NCBI RefSeq assembly: GCF_041358175.1
Contig: NZ_JBGKBE010000002.1
Location: forward strand, 372,001 to 436,000
DNA length: 64,000 bases
From: Muriicola sp041358175
Lineage (GTDB): Bacteria > Bacteroidota > Bacteroidia > Flavobacteriales > Flavobacteriaceae
Direction of reading: 5' to 3'
A program made the translations under genes and the position numbers. Below, piece by piece: positions 43,956 to 52,525 of the stretch (position 1 is its first letter; each line of letters starts with the position of its first letter). The notes beneath the pieces were generated by a model that was given only the letters and a program-made list of their open reading frames with translations, was not told the origin of the DNA and ran no database searches.

Positions 43956-44641
43956 TATGCTATTACCTTTTGGTCTGTACTAATCTTTCCGCCTTTGAGT
44001 CGGAGAATTCGCTGTGTCATTCGTGCCAGGTCCATATCATGTGTTATTATCACTAAAGTTGTGCCTGCTTCTTTATTGAGTTCAAACAACAATTGAATGA
44101 TTTTCCTGCCCGTTTCTTCATCTAACTCCCCGGTAGGCTCATCAGCAAAGAGAATGTCAGGTGTATTGGAAAAGGCCCGGGCCAGAGCCACACGCTGTTG
44201 TTCTCCCCCTGACAACTGTGATGGAAAATGATGGATGCGTTCTGAAAGTCCCACTTTCTCCAACAATACTCGAGCTTTTGCTCCTGCATTCTTTTTTCCT
44301 TGTAGTTCTAAAGGTACTGCGACATTTTCAAGGGCTGTGAGTGTTGGAAGAAGTTGAAAATCCTGAAATATAAATCCCACTTTCTGATTCCTAAGTCTCG
44401 CTCGTTCATCTTCATTCAGTGTATTGATCTCAACTCCGCACAGTTCAATACTGCCTGTATCGGGTTGATCTAAACCTGCGCACAAGCCCAGCAAGGTAGT
44501 TTTACCGCTTCCTGATGGCCCTACGATCGCAAAAGTTTCTCCACTTTCCAAGGAAAATGTAATGTCGTCAAGGACAGTAAGTACCCCCGAACCACTTTCA
44601 TAAGACTTTTTGAGTTGACTAACGTTTAATATCTTTGGCAT
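43955..44641 (-). CDS. YbbA-like ABC transporter ATP-binding protein
   Basis: 228 residues with Walker A GPSGSGKTTLLGLCAGLD, signature LSGGEQQRVALARAF, Walker B DILFADEPTGELDEETG and the H-loop VIITHDMDLA. It belongs to the LolD/MacB/YbbA group that energises FtsX-type permeases. Forms a two-gene operon with the permease. Divergent from the TesA-like esterase, the same arrangement as tesA-ybbA-ybbP of Enterobacteria. Confidence 0.9.
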   Translation of the reverse strand: MPKILNVSQLKKSYESGSGVLTVLDDITFSLESGETFAIVGPSGSGKTTLLGLCAGLDQPDTGSIELCGVEINTLNEDERARLRNQKVGFIFQDFQLLPTLTALENVAVPLELQGKKNAGAKARVLLEKVGLSERIHHFPSQLSGGEQQRVALARAFSNTPDILFADEPTGELDEETGRKIIQLLFELNKEAGTTLVIITHDMDLARMTQRILRLKGGKISTDQKVIA

Positions 44642-44687
44642 TTCCCAGGATTTTTCGATTTTCGGAACTGGGCGGGAAATTATAAAA

Positions 44688-45410
44688 ATGATTTCTATTA
44701 TGAATCAATCGGTTATTCGAACGACGTTAAAGTTTTGTTATCTTCTCCCCCTTCTGTTTTTTCTTGGCTGTGGGGAAACCGATAGGAAAAATAACAAAGA
44801 GGGCATAGAAACGGAACAGTCTTCAAATAATTCAACCGAAGAGGGTGTTCCCAGTTCCGGGAAATCAATTGTTTTCTTTGGCAACAGCCTAACGGCGGGG
44901 ATGGGCCTTGAACCCGAACAGGCGTTTCCCGCTCTCATCCAAAAAAAACTAGATTCCCTGAATCTGGAGTATTATGTTATCAATGCGGGAATCAGTGGGG
45001 AAACAACTGCCAGCGGAGAAAGCCGGATAGGATGGTTGATGAGGGACAAAATCGATGTTTTTTTACTTGAATTAGGTGCAAATGATGGGCTGAGGGGAAT
45101 ACCGTTGTCAGAGACCCGGGAGAACCTGCAGTCTATAATTGATACGGTAAAAGAGAACAATCCAAATGTAAAAATAGTGCTTGCCGGAATGCAAATTCCG
45201 CCGAATATGGGTCCTGAGTACACTTCAGAATTCAGGCAGCTATTTCCCGATCTCGCTGAAAAAAATGATGCCTATCTTATTCCTTTTTTGTTGGAAGATG
45301 TAGCTGGTATCCCCGAGCTTAACCAGGCCGACGGGATACATCCTACCATAGAAGGCCAGCAAATTGTTGCTGAAAATGTCTGGGAAATTTTAAAGCCTAT
45401 ATTGAAATAG
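44688..45410 (+). CDS. TesA-like GDSL esterase/lysophospholipase, lipoprotein
   Basis: 240 residues. The lipobox is in LLFFLGCGE near residue 29, so it should be a lipoprotein; an alternative ATG at 44700 removes four residues. SGNH blocks: IVFFGNSLTAGMGLEPEQAFPALI (Ser), AGISGETTASGESR (Gly), ELGANDGLRG (Asn) and the catalytic Asp-His in QADGIHPT. Homologue of E. coli TesA. The divergent position next to ybbA-like and ybbP-like genes suggests a shared lipid-related pathway. Confidence 0.88.
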   Translation: MISIMNQSVIRTTLKFCYLLPLLFFLGCGETDRKNNKEGIETEQSSNNSTEEGVPSSGKSIVFFGNSLTAGMGLEPEQAFPALIQKKLDSLNLEYYVINAGISGETTASGESRIGWLMRDKIDVFLLELGANDGLRGIPLSETRENLQSIIDTVKENNPNVKIVLAGMQIPPNMGPEYTSEFRQLFPDLAEKNDAYLIPFLLEDVAGIPELNQADGIHPTIEGQQIVAENVWEILKPILK

Positions 45411-45463
45411 ATAATAGCCTTATTAGTAATGTATTATGATAACTCAATTAAACTGTTACTCTA

Positions 45464-46525
45464 TTATTTTAATCTGGCTTTTCTAATAATCTGCATCTCA
45501 AATTGATTGTCGTTTTCGAGGATTTCATAAAAGTCTTCAATGAAGTTACGTGCAATCATAAATTCCTTTTCGTTATCAAATTGAGGTTTAACTTCGTCCA
45601 TGACCTGAAATATTTCCGACTTCTTGTCGAGGTACTGTTTTCTCACTTCCTGGAATACGGCATCATCTCGTTTAAATCCCCGATACAGGCGGTCGGTCAC
45701 GCTCTCTATGCTCAGCACCTCCCCCTGCACCTGAGACACCACCGCATAGCTGGCATCCACCAATCCTGACATGTCAAAATCGTAGGGCAAAGGAATAGTT
45801 TTGTAATCAGCGGTAAAAATTAGTTTTTGATTGTGCTGGTAGGCCGTAGAATAATCTGTATTGCCTATCATAAACTGGAAGAAATCATTCTGTGCCGAGG
45901 CTATATCGTCCTGTTCCATAGGATGGACAATCCGTTTCATTTTTTTGGCATTTTCCCGTTTGGCAACCTTATCAATGTCCTCTATAAGAAAGCCTTTTAC
46001 TTTATGAACTTTGTCCTTTTTACCCTTTAACTCCGTATAGTCAATGGAAACCATCCTGGTTTTAAAATGAAAGGGGGAAATAACCTCATATATTTTATAG
46101 GCCATATACTCCTTAACAATATTGTCGAGTGATTTAGTCGACTGTACACAGGGCATTACCAGTTTCAGTTCTTTGTTCCCTTTAAAGATAGTCTCCTTGG
46201 CTATTGCCTTTTTGATCTTCACTTTCAAGGGAGGAAAGTAACAGTGTGCCCTGCGGTAATTCCCTCTTGCCCGGATCTTGACATCAATGGAATCCCATTG
46301 GTCATTATCCTGAAATAAAAGTTTGGAAAAGAGATAGGTGCTATCATTCGTCTCTTTCTTCATCTGTTTATTGGAGAAACGGAGTTTAAGAGGAAGCACT
46401 TCCTGTGTACGAAATAACTTTGTGGTCTTCTTTTTTTCTTCCGCAGGTTCAGCGGACTGAGAATAGAAGGTTACGGGTCCTAGCATGCACAATGCAAGGA
46501 ATAGAAGTATTGTTTGGTTTTTCAC
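45464..46525 (-). CDS. Exported CotH-like atypical kinase-fold protein
   Basis: The start is chosen as GTG at 46525, which gives a signal peptide (NQTILLFLALCMLGPVTF) and 353 residues; a longer frame from 46663 would overlap the divergent gene. The core resembles the spore-coat CotH kinase fold: IKIRARGNYRR-like segment (VKIRARGNYRRAHCYFPPLK), an N-D pair in FMIGNTDYSTAY, and LPYDFDMSG in place of the metal-binding D-F/W-D. Substrate unknown. Recognition is by motif pattern only, and similar flavobacterial proteins are usually called hypothetical. Confidence 0.55.
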   Translation of the reverse strand: MKNQTILLFLALCMLGPVTFYSQSAEPAEEKKKTTKLFRTQEVLPLKLRFSNKQMKKETNDSTYLFSKLLFQDNDQWDSIDVKIRARGNYRRAHCYFPPLKVKIKKAIAKETIFKGNKELKLVMPCVQSTKSLDNIVKEYMAYKIYEVISPFHFKTRMVSIDYTELKGKKDKVHKVKGFLIEDIDKVAKRENAKKMKRIVHPMEQDDIASAQNDFFQFMIGNTDYSTAYQHNQKLIFTADYKTIPLPYDFDMSGLVDASYAVVSQVQGEVLSIESVTDRLYRGFKRDDAVFQEVRKQYLDKKSEIFQVMDEVKPQFDNEKEFMIARNFIEDFYEILENDNQFEMQIIRKARLK

Positions 46526-46607
46526 AACTTTGTGGTTAGCTTTAGCATTATAAATTACTAAATTTCCAACAATTAAACTATACCTGTCATCAATTAATCG
46601 AAGAACT

Positions 46608-47309
46608 TTGATTGCCCTGATAATTTCGGTGCTCACAGTCTTCCTTTGTTTTACTTTTAACATAAGATTTCACCTCGACCTTACCCTGTTGAGTATAGCG
46701 ATCGTTTTCCCCCTGGTATTTACCATCAGGGGTTCTTTCAGAAGGAGAGAAAAGGCATTAGAACATCTTAGTCAGTTCCGGGCGGCCCTTAAAACCATGT
46801 ATTACTTTGCCAATTCGTCTAACAACCTTACGGAAGAAGAAAAAAAGGAGATCTCCGATATACTGGTTGAGATCAGCGATATGTCTATGGAACACTTAAA
46901 GAATAATAAAGAATCCACTGAGACACTGGATATGATTACTGACAAGGTACAGGCTTTTGTCATCAGTAAATCTGAGGTTATGGGCGGACGCCTTAAGGAT
47001 AGAATATTCCGATTTATGAATGACCTTCATGAATCACTTGAAAACCTGCATGCCATCAATACGCACCGAACACCTATTAGCCTCAAAGCTTATTGCCTGG
47101 TCTTTATCTATATCTTTCCTCTGATTTATGCGCCTACAATTATCAGGGATCTGGCAACAGAAAATACTCCGTCAGTTACCTACTTCGTAGTGGTTCTAAC
47201 TGAATTTATCCTTATTTCTCTCTATAATATTCAAGATCAACTGGAATATCCCTTTGACGATTACGGTCTTGATGATATCAAATTGGACGGATTTAAAATG
47301 AACCGTTAA
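46608..47309 (+). CDS. Four-helix membrane protein with bestrophin-like C-terminus, function unknown
   Basis: About 233 residues from a TTG at 46608; the exact start is uncertain and no ATG precedes the first helix. Two membrane helices lie at about 2-18 and 25-43. A helical soluble part (SQFRAALKTMYYFANSSNN) follows, then two more helices at about 165-210. The tail QLEYPFDDYGLDDIKLD resembles the conserved E-D-P-F-G...D-I segment of bestrophin/UPF0187-type channels, so this may be a distant member. Not assigned further. Confidence 0.6.
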   Translation: MIALIISVLTVFLCFTFNIRFHLDLTLLSIAIVFPLVFTIRGSFRRREKALEHLSQFRAALKTMYYFANSSNNLTEEEKKEISDILVEISDMSMEHLKNNKESTETLDMITDKVQAFVISKSEVMGGRLKDRIFRFMNDLHESLENLHAINTHRTPISLKAYCLVFIYIFPLIYAPTIIRDLATENTPSVTYFVVVLTEFILISLYNIQDQLEYPFDDYGLDDIKLDGFKMNR

Positions 47310-47791
47310 TCCTTTCCTGACCCTTTTTTATCCCGGATTTTTGTTTTGTGTGAATGAGCCCCGACAATGCTGTTCGTCGATATAAAGTCCTTACAACGAG
47401 ATTATTGCCCTGTTTAAGGGATAGAATTTATCGTTTAAAGGAAAAATCTTTACTTGGGAGGAATACCAGATCACATGAATAAACGCACTACTATTTCCTA
47501 TTTAGTCTACGGCTTTTTTACCTTCTGCTTTATTTGGGCGTTTTACATTCTGATGATAAAACTCTGAGAAACAAGGTTCTGAAATACGAATCCTACTCTG
47601 GTTTTGTCCTGTTTCTTCCGACAATTTTTAACTTAAAAGTCAGATATTCTCAATAAATATCAGTTATTTGTAAGAATATTCTGTCTTTTATAACTTCCTG
47701 AAAACAAATTCATTACCGGTATTACAATTTTTTCTGCTTGTAATAGTTTTACTAGTGGATATTTCAAACATAGGAATAAGGTCATTCTGAT
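47310..47791 (+). other. 482-base stretch with no annotated long gene
   Basis: It holds a small ORF at 47475-47567 (listed separately) and, overlapping its first eight bases, a 42-residue basic ORF at 47354-47482 with no recognisable family. Beyond 47567 the sequence is T-rich and contains no obvious hairpin with T tract or perfect TAnnTTTG element. The rest is probably leader and promoter for the gene at 47792. Confidence 0.5.
47475..47567 (+). CDS. Candidate 30-residue membrane peptide
   Basis: ATG at 47475, stop TGA ending 47567. The peptide has five polar and basic residues (MNKRTTI), then a hydrophobic helix YLVYGFFTFCFIWAFYILMI and a basic end KL. A GGGAGGA Shine-Dalgarno-like run lies 12 bases upstream, unusual in this window. 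The single-helix small-protein pattern is plausible, but coding has not been shown. Confidence 0.4.
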   Translation: MNKRTTISYLVYGFFTFCFIWAFYILMIKL

Positions 47792-49480
47792 ATGAATCTA
47801 AAGAATTACTTCCTGGTAATGTTGTTAGTCTTCACAAGCTTTTCCCAGTCTGTGAAAGCATCTTTGGATGTTATACTGACGGATAATCCCATTGAGGTAG
47901 GTAAAAAGATTATTTCTGACGACCCCCTCCCCTGGACAGCCGATGAGTATCAGACAATTTTAGACCAGCTGGGCCCTGTTGTGGCCCTGGAACAACTAGA
48001 CAAGAACTATTTATTATTGCAATCCCCGTGGCTGGGCGCAGAATACCTACAGGGTATTTATGATGAAGGAGTTACCAGTATTCCTGTTGAGCAGCTACTC
48101 GACTTGTTAAACATGGCCACAACCTCTCCTCAGCAAACCAGCAGGAAATTAGCTGAGGTTAGCTTAAGGCAGGCAATGTTGGAATACGATAAGGCTTTTA
48201 AAGTTGCCGAATCCCTCAAAGGAGAAAGTTTGGTAGCGTATGGAGAGGCCGTTGGCTTCCTTCAAAGCCGATTTGGCTATTTGAAGATTAAGACGGCTCA
48301 AAATTTACTCGATGAGAGCAATAAGGCCGACAAGGCCGTCATCGATAAGAAAACCAGTAAAAAGATTGCTGACCGATTTAAAAGTATCCGGAAAAAATAT
48401 ACCGACCAGATCCCTCTTACCAACGCGCTGAACGAAGTCAAGGCCTTTTATACCCTCCTGGAGGAAGTTGTTAGCGGATTGGCTCTGGTAGAGCCCTATA
48501 CCAGGTTTACGCAGACAATCACCGAGCTAAACGAAGTACAGCTGAGAGAAAGGAAGCATTGGCACTCAGGGCTTGAGATTACCCATCCTGCCAAAGGTAG
48601 CGTCTGGACCATACCCGACGAAGTGTATCTCCAGTGGACCACCGAAAACCTTCCTCCTGAAAAAACTATAAAATTTTATTTGCTGAGGAATAACACAGTG
48701 ATTGAAGATCTGGGTATTTTTAAAAACAATTCACTGGCAGAAGGAATCAAACTCAATAAGACGCTACCCCCGGGAGACAATTACCGGGTGATGGGTATTG
48801 AACTATTCCCGGCAGACAAGTTTCATACGGCCAAGTTCGCGACGCCTTTTTTCACAATTGACAAAAGAGATCCGAATACCCCACCCCCAGCTGAGGAAAT
48901 TGTTTTAGCTGACGAAGTTTCCACGCCGGAAATAGTAGAAGAAGTTGTGGCGTCTGAAGAGCCTGTTGTAGCTATTACTCCCCCTGTGGAAGCTGAACCT
49001 CAAAAAATGGAAGTAGTGGTAAAGGAGGAAGTTGCTATTATCGAGGAGGAAAATGAAGTAGAAGAAAGCGCTGATCCCGTACCTCAGGTCATTGAAGAAG
49101 TTGTTGAAGAAAAGAAGGTGGAGAAAAGGACCGATTTTGATGGCCGGTCTATCACCTACGTAAAAGAACTGGAGGTGGACAATAAAATTGTACAGATCAA
49201 CTTGTGGGACCACGGGCGGAAAGATGGGGATATCGTCTCAATCTACCTCAACGGCTACCCCATTGTTTCAGAATACCATCTTACCTACCAGAAGAAAGGA
49301 TTCGAACTTAAACTCGACCCCTCTCAGCCTAACGATCTATTTCTCTATGCACACAACCTCGGTAGATTCCCTCCCAACACTGTCTCCATAGAAATTATCG
49401 ACGGTAGTGATTCGGAGAACATTATCCTGAATTCAGATCTTTCCAGATGTGAAGCAGTATTAATTAATGTAAAAGAATAA
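47792..49480 (+). CDS. Large secreted protein with a Kre9/KNH-like domain and acidic linker, function unknown
   Basis: 562 residues. A signal peptide ends near SVKAS, then a helical region of about 240 residues. At about 265-350 is a Ser-Thr-rich GPI-type (Kre9/KNH, PF10342-like) beta-domain: ITHPAKGSVWTIPDEVYLQW, LPPGDNYRVMGIELF. Residues about 360-440 are a Glu/Val-rich linker with many EEV repeats. The C-terminal about 110 residues (ITYVKELEVDNKIVQINLWDHG...) form another beta domain seen repeatedly in Bacteroidota surface proteins. Probably a cell-envelope or extracellular protein. Role unknown. Confidence 0.65.
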   Translation: MNLKNYFLVMLLVFTSFSQSVKASLDVILTDNPIEVGKKIISDDPLPWTADEYQTILDQLGPVVALEQLDKNYLLLQSPWLGAEYLQGIYDEGVTSIPVEQLLDLLNMATTSPQQTSRKLAEVSLRQAMLEYDKAFKVAESLKGESLVAYGEAVGFLQSRFGYLKIKTAQNLLDESNKADKAVIDKKTSKKIADRFKSIRKKYTDQIPLTNALNEVKAFYTLLEEVVSGLALVEPYTRFTQTITELNEVQLRERKHWHSGLEITHPAKGSVWTIPDEVYLQWTTENLPPEKTIKFYLLRNNTVIEDLGIFKNNSLAEGIKLNKTLPPGDNYRVMGIELFPADKFHTAKFATPFFTIDKRDPNTPPPAEEIVLADEVSTPEIVEEVVASEEPVVAITPPVEAEPQKMEVVVKEEVAIIEEENEVEESADPVPQVIEEVVEEKKVEKRTDFDGRSITYVKELEVDNKIVQINLWDHGRKDGDIVSIYLNGYPIVSEYHLTYQKKGFELKLDPSQPNDLFLYAHNLGRFPPNTVSIEIIDGSDSENIILNSDLSRCEAVLINVKE

Positions 49481-49631
49481 GTTACATTAATTTACTTAAC
49501 CTTTTAATTTAATATAAATTTCATCCTGCTAAAAGGTATTCCCTTCTTTAAATCTTTTCCAATTCCATTACGGATTTCATCGTGGATTATACGTATCTTT
49601 TGAGCTAATCAACCTATTAAGCCAAAAAGAT

Positions 49632-49976
49632 ATGACGAACATCCAGGTTACCGCAAAATTTAAAGTTCATCCCGGCAAGGAAGAAGCATTTAAAGAGCTT
49701 GCCCGGGCGTGTATGGCCTGTGTAAAGGAAAAAGACACCGGAACGCTTCAATACGACTGGTATTTTAGTGAAGACGGAAGCGAATTCAGGGTAAGGGAAA
49801 CGTATTCCAGCTCTGATGCTGTCCTTGCCCATGTGGCTAATTTAGGGCCGCTATTTGGACAATTTCTGGAATTATCGGAATTTACCCCTGAGATTTACGG
49901 TGACGCCTCAGATGTTCTCGTAGGGGCTGTCGAGGCATTTAAGCCTGAAGTATATGGTTACTATCAAGGACTTTAA
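49632..49976 (+). CDS. Antibiotic biosynthesis monooxygenase (ABM/YgiN-like) family protein
   Basis: 114 residues of the ABM ferredoxin-like fold: VTAKFKVHPGKEEAFKELARA, GTLQYDWYFSEDGSEFRVRETY and DAVLAHVANLGPLFGQFLEL. Such proteins are small quinol or heme-free monooxygenases, often dimers. The start ATG at 49632 is preceded by TATCTTTTG, a probable promoter. The DUF6090 gene starts 12 bases after its stop and is likely cotranscribed. Confidence 0.8.
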   Translation: MTNIQVTAKFKVHPGKEEAFKELARACMACVKEKDTGTLQYDWYFSEDGSEFRVRETYSSSDAVLAHVANLGPLFGQFLELSEFTPEIYGDASDVLVGAVEAFKPEVYGYYQGL

Positions 49977-49988
49977 TAACTGCTTTTA

Positions 49989-50711
49989 GTGTTTAAATTC
50001 TTTCGAAGATTACGTATGAACTTGCTTAATCAAGGGAAAACAGCCAAATATTTTAAATACGCTATAGGTGAAATTCTGCTTGTAGTTATAGGTATCCTTA
50101 TTGCTCTGCAGATTAATACATGGAATGAGGAACGGAAAAACCATAAGCGTGAAATAAAATTACTTAGCGAGCTCAGAACTAACCTTCTGATCAACATAGA
50201 GAATTTAGAGAGCGATATTGAAAGTCAGATTAAAAGTGCTGCTATTATAGATCAGTTATTAGAACATTTGGAGAAAAAACGACCTTATTACGATTCTCTG
50301 CCTGGTTATTTCGCAAAAGCAAACTATGCTCCTGATGTGGTCCTGAGTGCTTCCGCTTTTGAAACCCTTAAATCAACTGGCCTTGAACTCATACAAACGG
50401 ATAGTTTACGCAGTCAGATTATCAATCTTTTTGAAGTTGACTATCCAACACTAATGCAGGAAACCAGACGTCTGGAAGATCAGTTATGGCCGGCAGTAGT
50501 AGTTCCGATGTATCAAAAACATTTTAGAAGATCTGATCAGGAACATGCCTATATAAATGATTACAACGCTCTATTGGAAGACAATGAATTTAAAAATATG
50601 TTGAGTTTTAGGGGAAGCCTTCGAAAAAGTTCTACGTTTCATAAGCGAAAAGCTATAGACAGAACAAAAAATGTGCTTGATTTAATTGACAAGGAACTTG
50701 CACAGCATTGA
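49989..50711 (+). CDS. DUF6090-family membrane protein, copy 1
   Basis: 240 residues from a GTG start. A basic N-terminus (FKFFRRLRM) precedes one membrane helix at about 24-43, KYAIGEILLVVIGILIALQI, then W-N-E-E-R-K. The remaining about 190 residues are mostly helical and polar, probably outside the cytoplasm, with the recurrent motif FETLKSTGLELIQTDSLRSQI. Function of the family is unknown. It follows the ABM gene after 12 bases. Three paralogues lie at 51099, 60932 and 63188. Confidence 0.8.
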   Translation: MFKFFRRLRMNLLNQGKTAKYFKYAIGEILLVVIGILIALQINTWNEERKNHKREIKLLSELRTNLLINIENLESDIESQIKSAAIIDQLLEHLEKKRPYYDSLPGYFAKANYAPDVVLSASAFETLKSTGLELIQTDSLRSQIINLFEVDYPTLMQETRRLEDQLWPAVVVPMYQKHFRRSDQEHAYINDYNALLEDNEFKNMLSFRGSLRKSSTFHKRKAIDRTKNVLDLIDKELAQH

Positions 50712-50741
50712 AGATGATTACAAATCGTATAGTAGAATAAA

Positions 50742-50867
50742 GTGAGTGGATTCGATATTGTTATGGTGATTGCCATCATCCTTTTTGCGAGGTTGGGCGT
50801 CCGTCTCGTTTCCCGCTACATCAGGATGAAAAAAGACAATAACGAATCGGATAACAAAGAAAAATAA
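50742..50867 (+). CDS. Small single-helix membrane protein, 41 residues
   Basis: GTG at 50742 (SGFDIVMVIAIILFARLGV), one membrane helix, then a basic segment and a highly charged tail (KKDNNESDNKEK). It ends ten bases before the next small gene and lies 30 bases after the DUF6090 gene. It was too short for standard ORF tracks. The organised helix-basic-charged architecture supports coding, but no family is recognised. Confidence 0.5.
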   Translation: MSGFDIVMVIAIILFARLGVRLVSRYIRMKKDNNESDNKEK

Positions 50868-50877
50868 TACACAAATT

Positions 50878-51069
50878 ATGGGAATATTTTGGGACTTATT
50901 GCAACAGGATGAGCTCGATGCTCAAAAGAAAAAGGCAGAGAGCGTGGAAGACCGGGTGGCCAGTCTTGAAATGGAACTTGACAAAACCCGGACACTGCTA
51001 AAGAAAACACTCGTTGCCCTGGAGAGTCATCTCCAGAGGGATATAGACGGTGATGGAAAAACAGGATAG
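50878..51069 (+). CDS. Small coiled-coil protein, 63 residues
   Basis: MGIFWDLLQQDELDAQKKK, then a heptad-type coiled coil (EDRVASLEMELDKTRTLLKKTL) and a C-terminal DIDGDGKTG with the D-x-D-x-D-G spacing of a calcium-binding loop. I recall similar small flavobacterial proteins without assigned function. It sits between two DUF6090 genes, ten bases after the 41-residue membrane protein; the two small proteins may work together. Cytoplasmic by prediction. Confidence 0.65.
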   Translation: MGIFWDLLQQDELDAQKKKAESVEDRVASLEMELDKTRTLLKKTLVALESHLQRDIDGDGKTG

Positions 51070-51098
51070 TACCGCTTAATAACTAAAGAACACTTCTG

Positions 51099-51857
51099 AT
51101 GATCTCAATCCTCAGGCGACTACGCAGATCTTTTTTGGAACAGAGTCAGGCCAGGAAATACCTGATGTATGCCGTGGGCGAAATTATTCTAGTAGTATTC
51201 GGTATCCTCATAGCTCTTCAGATTAACAGTTGGGCGGTTCATCAGGATAATCTAAAACTCGAAAAATCTTATCTGGAAGCCTTGCGATTTGAGCTTTCAG
51301 ACGACATCAAATTTTATACAGGCGTCAAAGATTCGCTTCTCAATCAAAAAACTTACGCACAAAATATCCTGTATTTCTTTGAAAATCCGATGGCAAAGAT
51401 TAAAGACTCTATTTCATTCATCAATGATTTTAGGAACTGCTCAGATGGGGAAAATCTCATTCGACCACAGGTCACCTGGAAAGAATTGCAATCAACTGGC
51501 CGACTATCCCTTATACGGAACAAAAGACTGGTGAAGCAACTGTTTGAATACTATACTATTCTCGATCAATTTGCTGCAGACTTCAATAAATTTCCCATGG
51601 ATCAGCGCTATGCTTACCGCAAAATACAGCATGCCCTCTTTAATTCTGAAGAACATATCGAATTTTTTGAGGACTGGAATCAGGAACAGATTCCGAGGCA
51701 ATTCATTTATACTGCTATCAGATCGGACCCTCAACTCTTCGACCTGACCAAGTCTATCCTGATTTCTTCCCTGGTACAATCCAGATATGCTCAAAATACT
51801 CTGGATCTGGCTACATCTCTCCTTCAGGATATTGATCGAGAAATAGATGATCAATAA
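51099..51857 (+). CDS. DUF6090-family membrane protein, copy 2
   Basis: 252 residues from ATG at 51099, 29 bases after the coiled-coil gene. Membrane helix at about 24-43: MYAVGEIILVVFGILIALQI. W-A-V replaces the usual W-N-E after the helix. The helical body contains WKELQSTGRLSLIRNKRLVKQL, the family's recurrent L-x-S-T-G motif. It is the most divergent of the four copies. Confidence 0.78.
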   Translation: MISILRRLRRSFLEQSQARKYLMYAVGEIILVVFGILIALQINSWAVHQDNLKLEKSYLEALRFELSDDIKFYTGVKDSLLNQKTYAQNILYFFENPMAKIKDSISFINDFRNCSDGENLIRPQVTWKELQSTGRLSLIRNKRLVKQLFEYYTILDQFAADFNKFPMDQRYAYRKIQHALFNSEEHIEFFEDWNQEQIPRQFIYTAIRSDPQLFDLTKSILISSLVQSRYAQNTLDLATSLLQDIDREIDDQ

Positions 51858-51944
51858 TTTCTTTTCTGAAAAAACTTAACAGTTTAGCTGCTAAGGACTT
51901 ACTATTAATTTGTATATTAAAACGTTATAAAAAAATCAACGATC

Positions 51945-52466
51945 ATGAAAAAATTCCTCTTCCTGTTTACCTGCATGACAGCAATGTCCATCACTGCCCA
52001 AAACACAACTATTGAAGGTTTGGTGGCCGACTTTGAACGGAGTAAGGCGATGTCTCTGGAATACATCGACGCCATGCCCGAAGATAAATTCGGGTTTAAG
52101 CCCACAGAAAGTGTGCGTTCATTTGCAGCACAAATGCTTCATGGTGCTCAGGGAACCATTGGTCTCGCTGCTAATGGCACAGGGGAAGCTCGGATATACA
52201 GCGATATCAACATCGAAGAACAAGAGGCCTTTCACACTAAATCTGAAGTGAGGAGGATCGTAGAAGAAAGTTTTGATTTTGCCATAAACGGGATTCAAAA
52301 TATGGATCCGGCAAAATTTGACGAAGTTGTAGTGCGCGGACCTTATAATGTAACCCGACTCGGCTGGATCCAAAAGGCAAATGAACACGTAGGCCATCAC
52401 CGGGGGCAATGCGCTATCTATTTGAGACTGCAAGGGATAACCCCACCAGCTTATAAACTTTTTTAA
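51945..52466 (+). CDS. Exported DinB-family protein
   Basis: 173 residues with a signal peptide (cleavage near SITAQN). The DinB four-helix bundle follows: DFERSKAMSLEYIDAMPEDKFGFKPTES, SFAAQMLHGAQGTIG (first His) and WIQKANEHVGHHRGQCAIYLR (second and third His), matching the family's three-His metal site. DinB proteins are metal-dependent enzymes or transferases of diverse role; periplasmic copies are common in Bacteroidota. Function otherwise unknown. Confidence 0.82.
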   Translation: MKKFLFLFTCMTAMSITAQNTTIEGLVADFERSKAMSLEYIDAMPEDKFGFKPTESVRSFAAQMLHGAQGTIGLAANGTGEARIYSDINIEEQEAFHTKSEVRRIVEESFDFAINGIQNMDPAKFDEVVVRGPYNVTRLGWIQKANEHVGHHRGQCAIYLRLQGITPPAYKLF

Positions 52467-52525
52467 ATCGAAACGCTTTCCATTAAATTCTAAGTTCAAC
52501 CTGAGCTTTTTGATATCTTTAGGGC

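Noticed and set aside
49632..49976. ABM gene as part of an antibiotic biosynthesis cluster
   Set aside because: No polyketide, peptide-synthetase or tailoring genes are nearby; ABM-fold proteins are widespread housekeeping enzymes.
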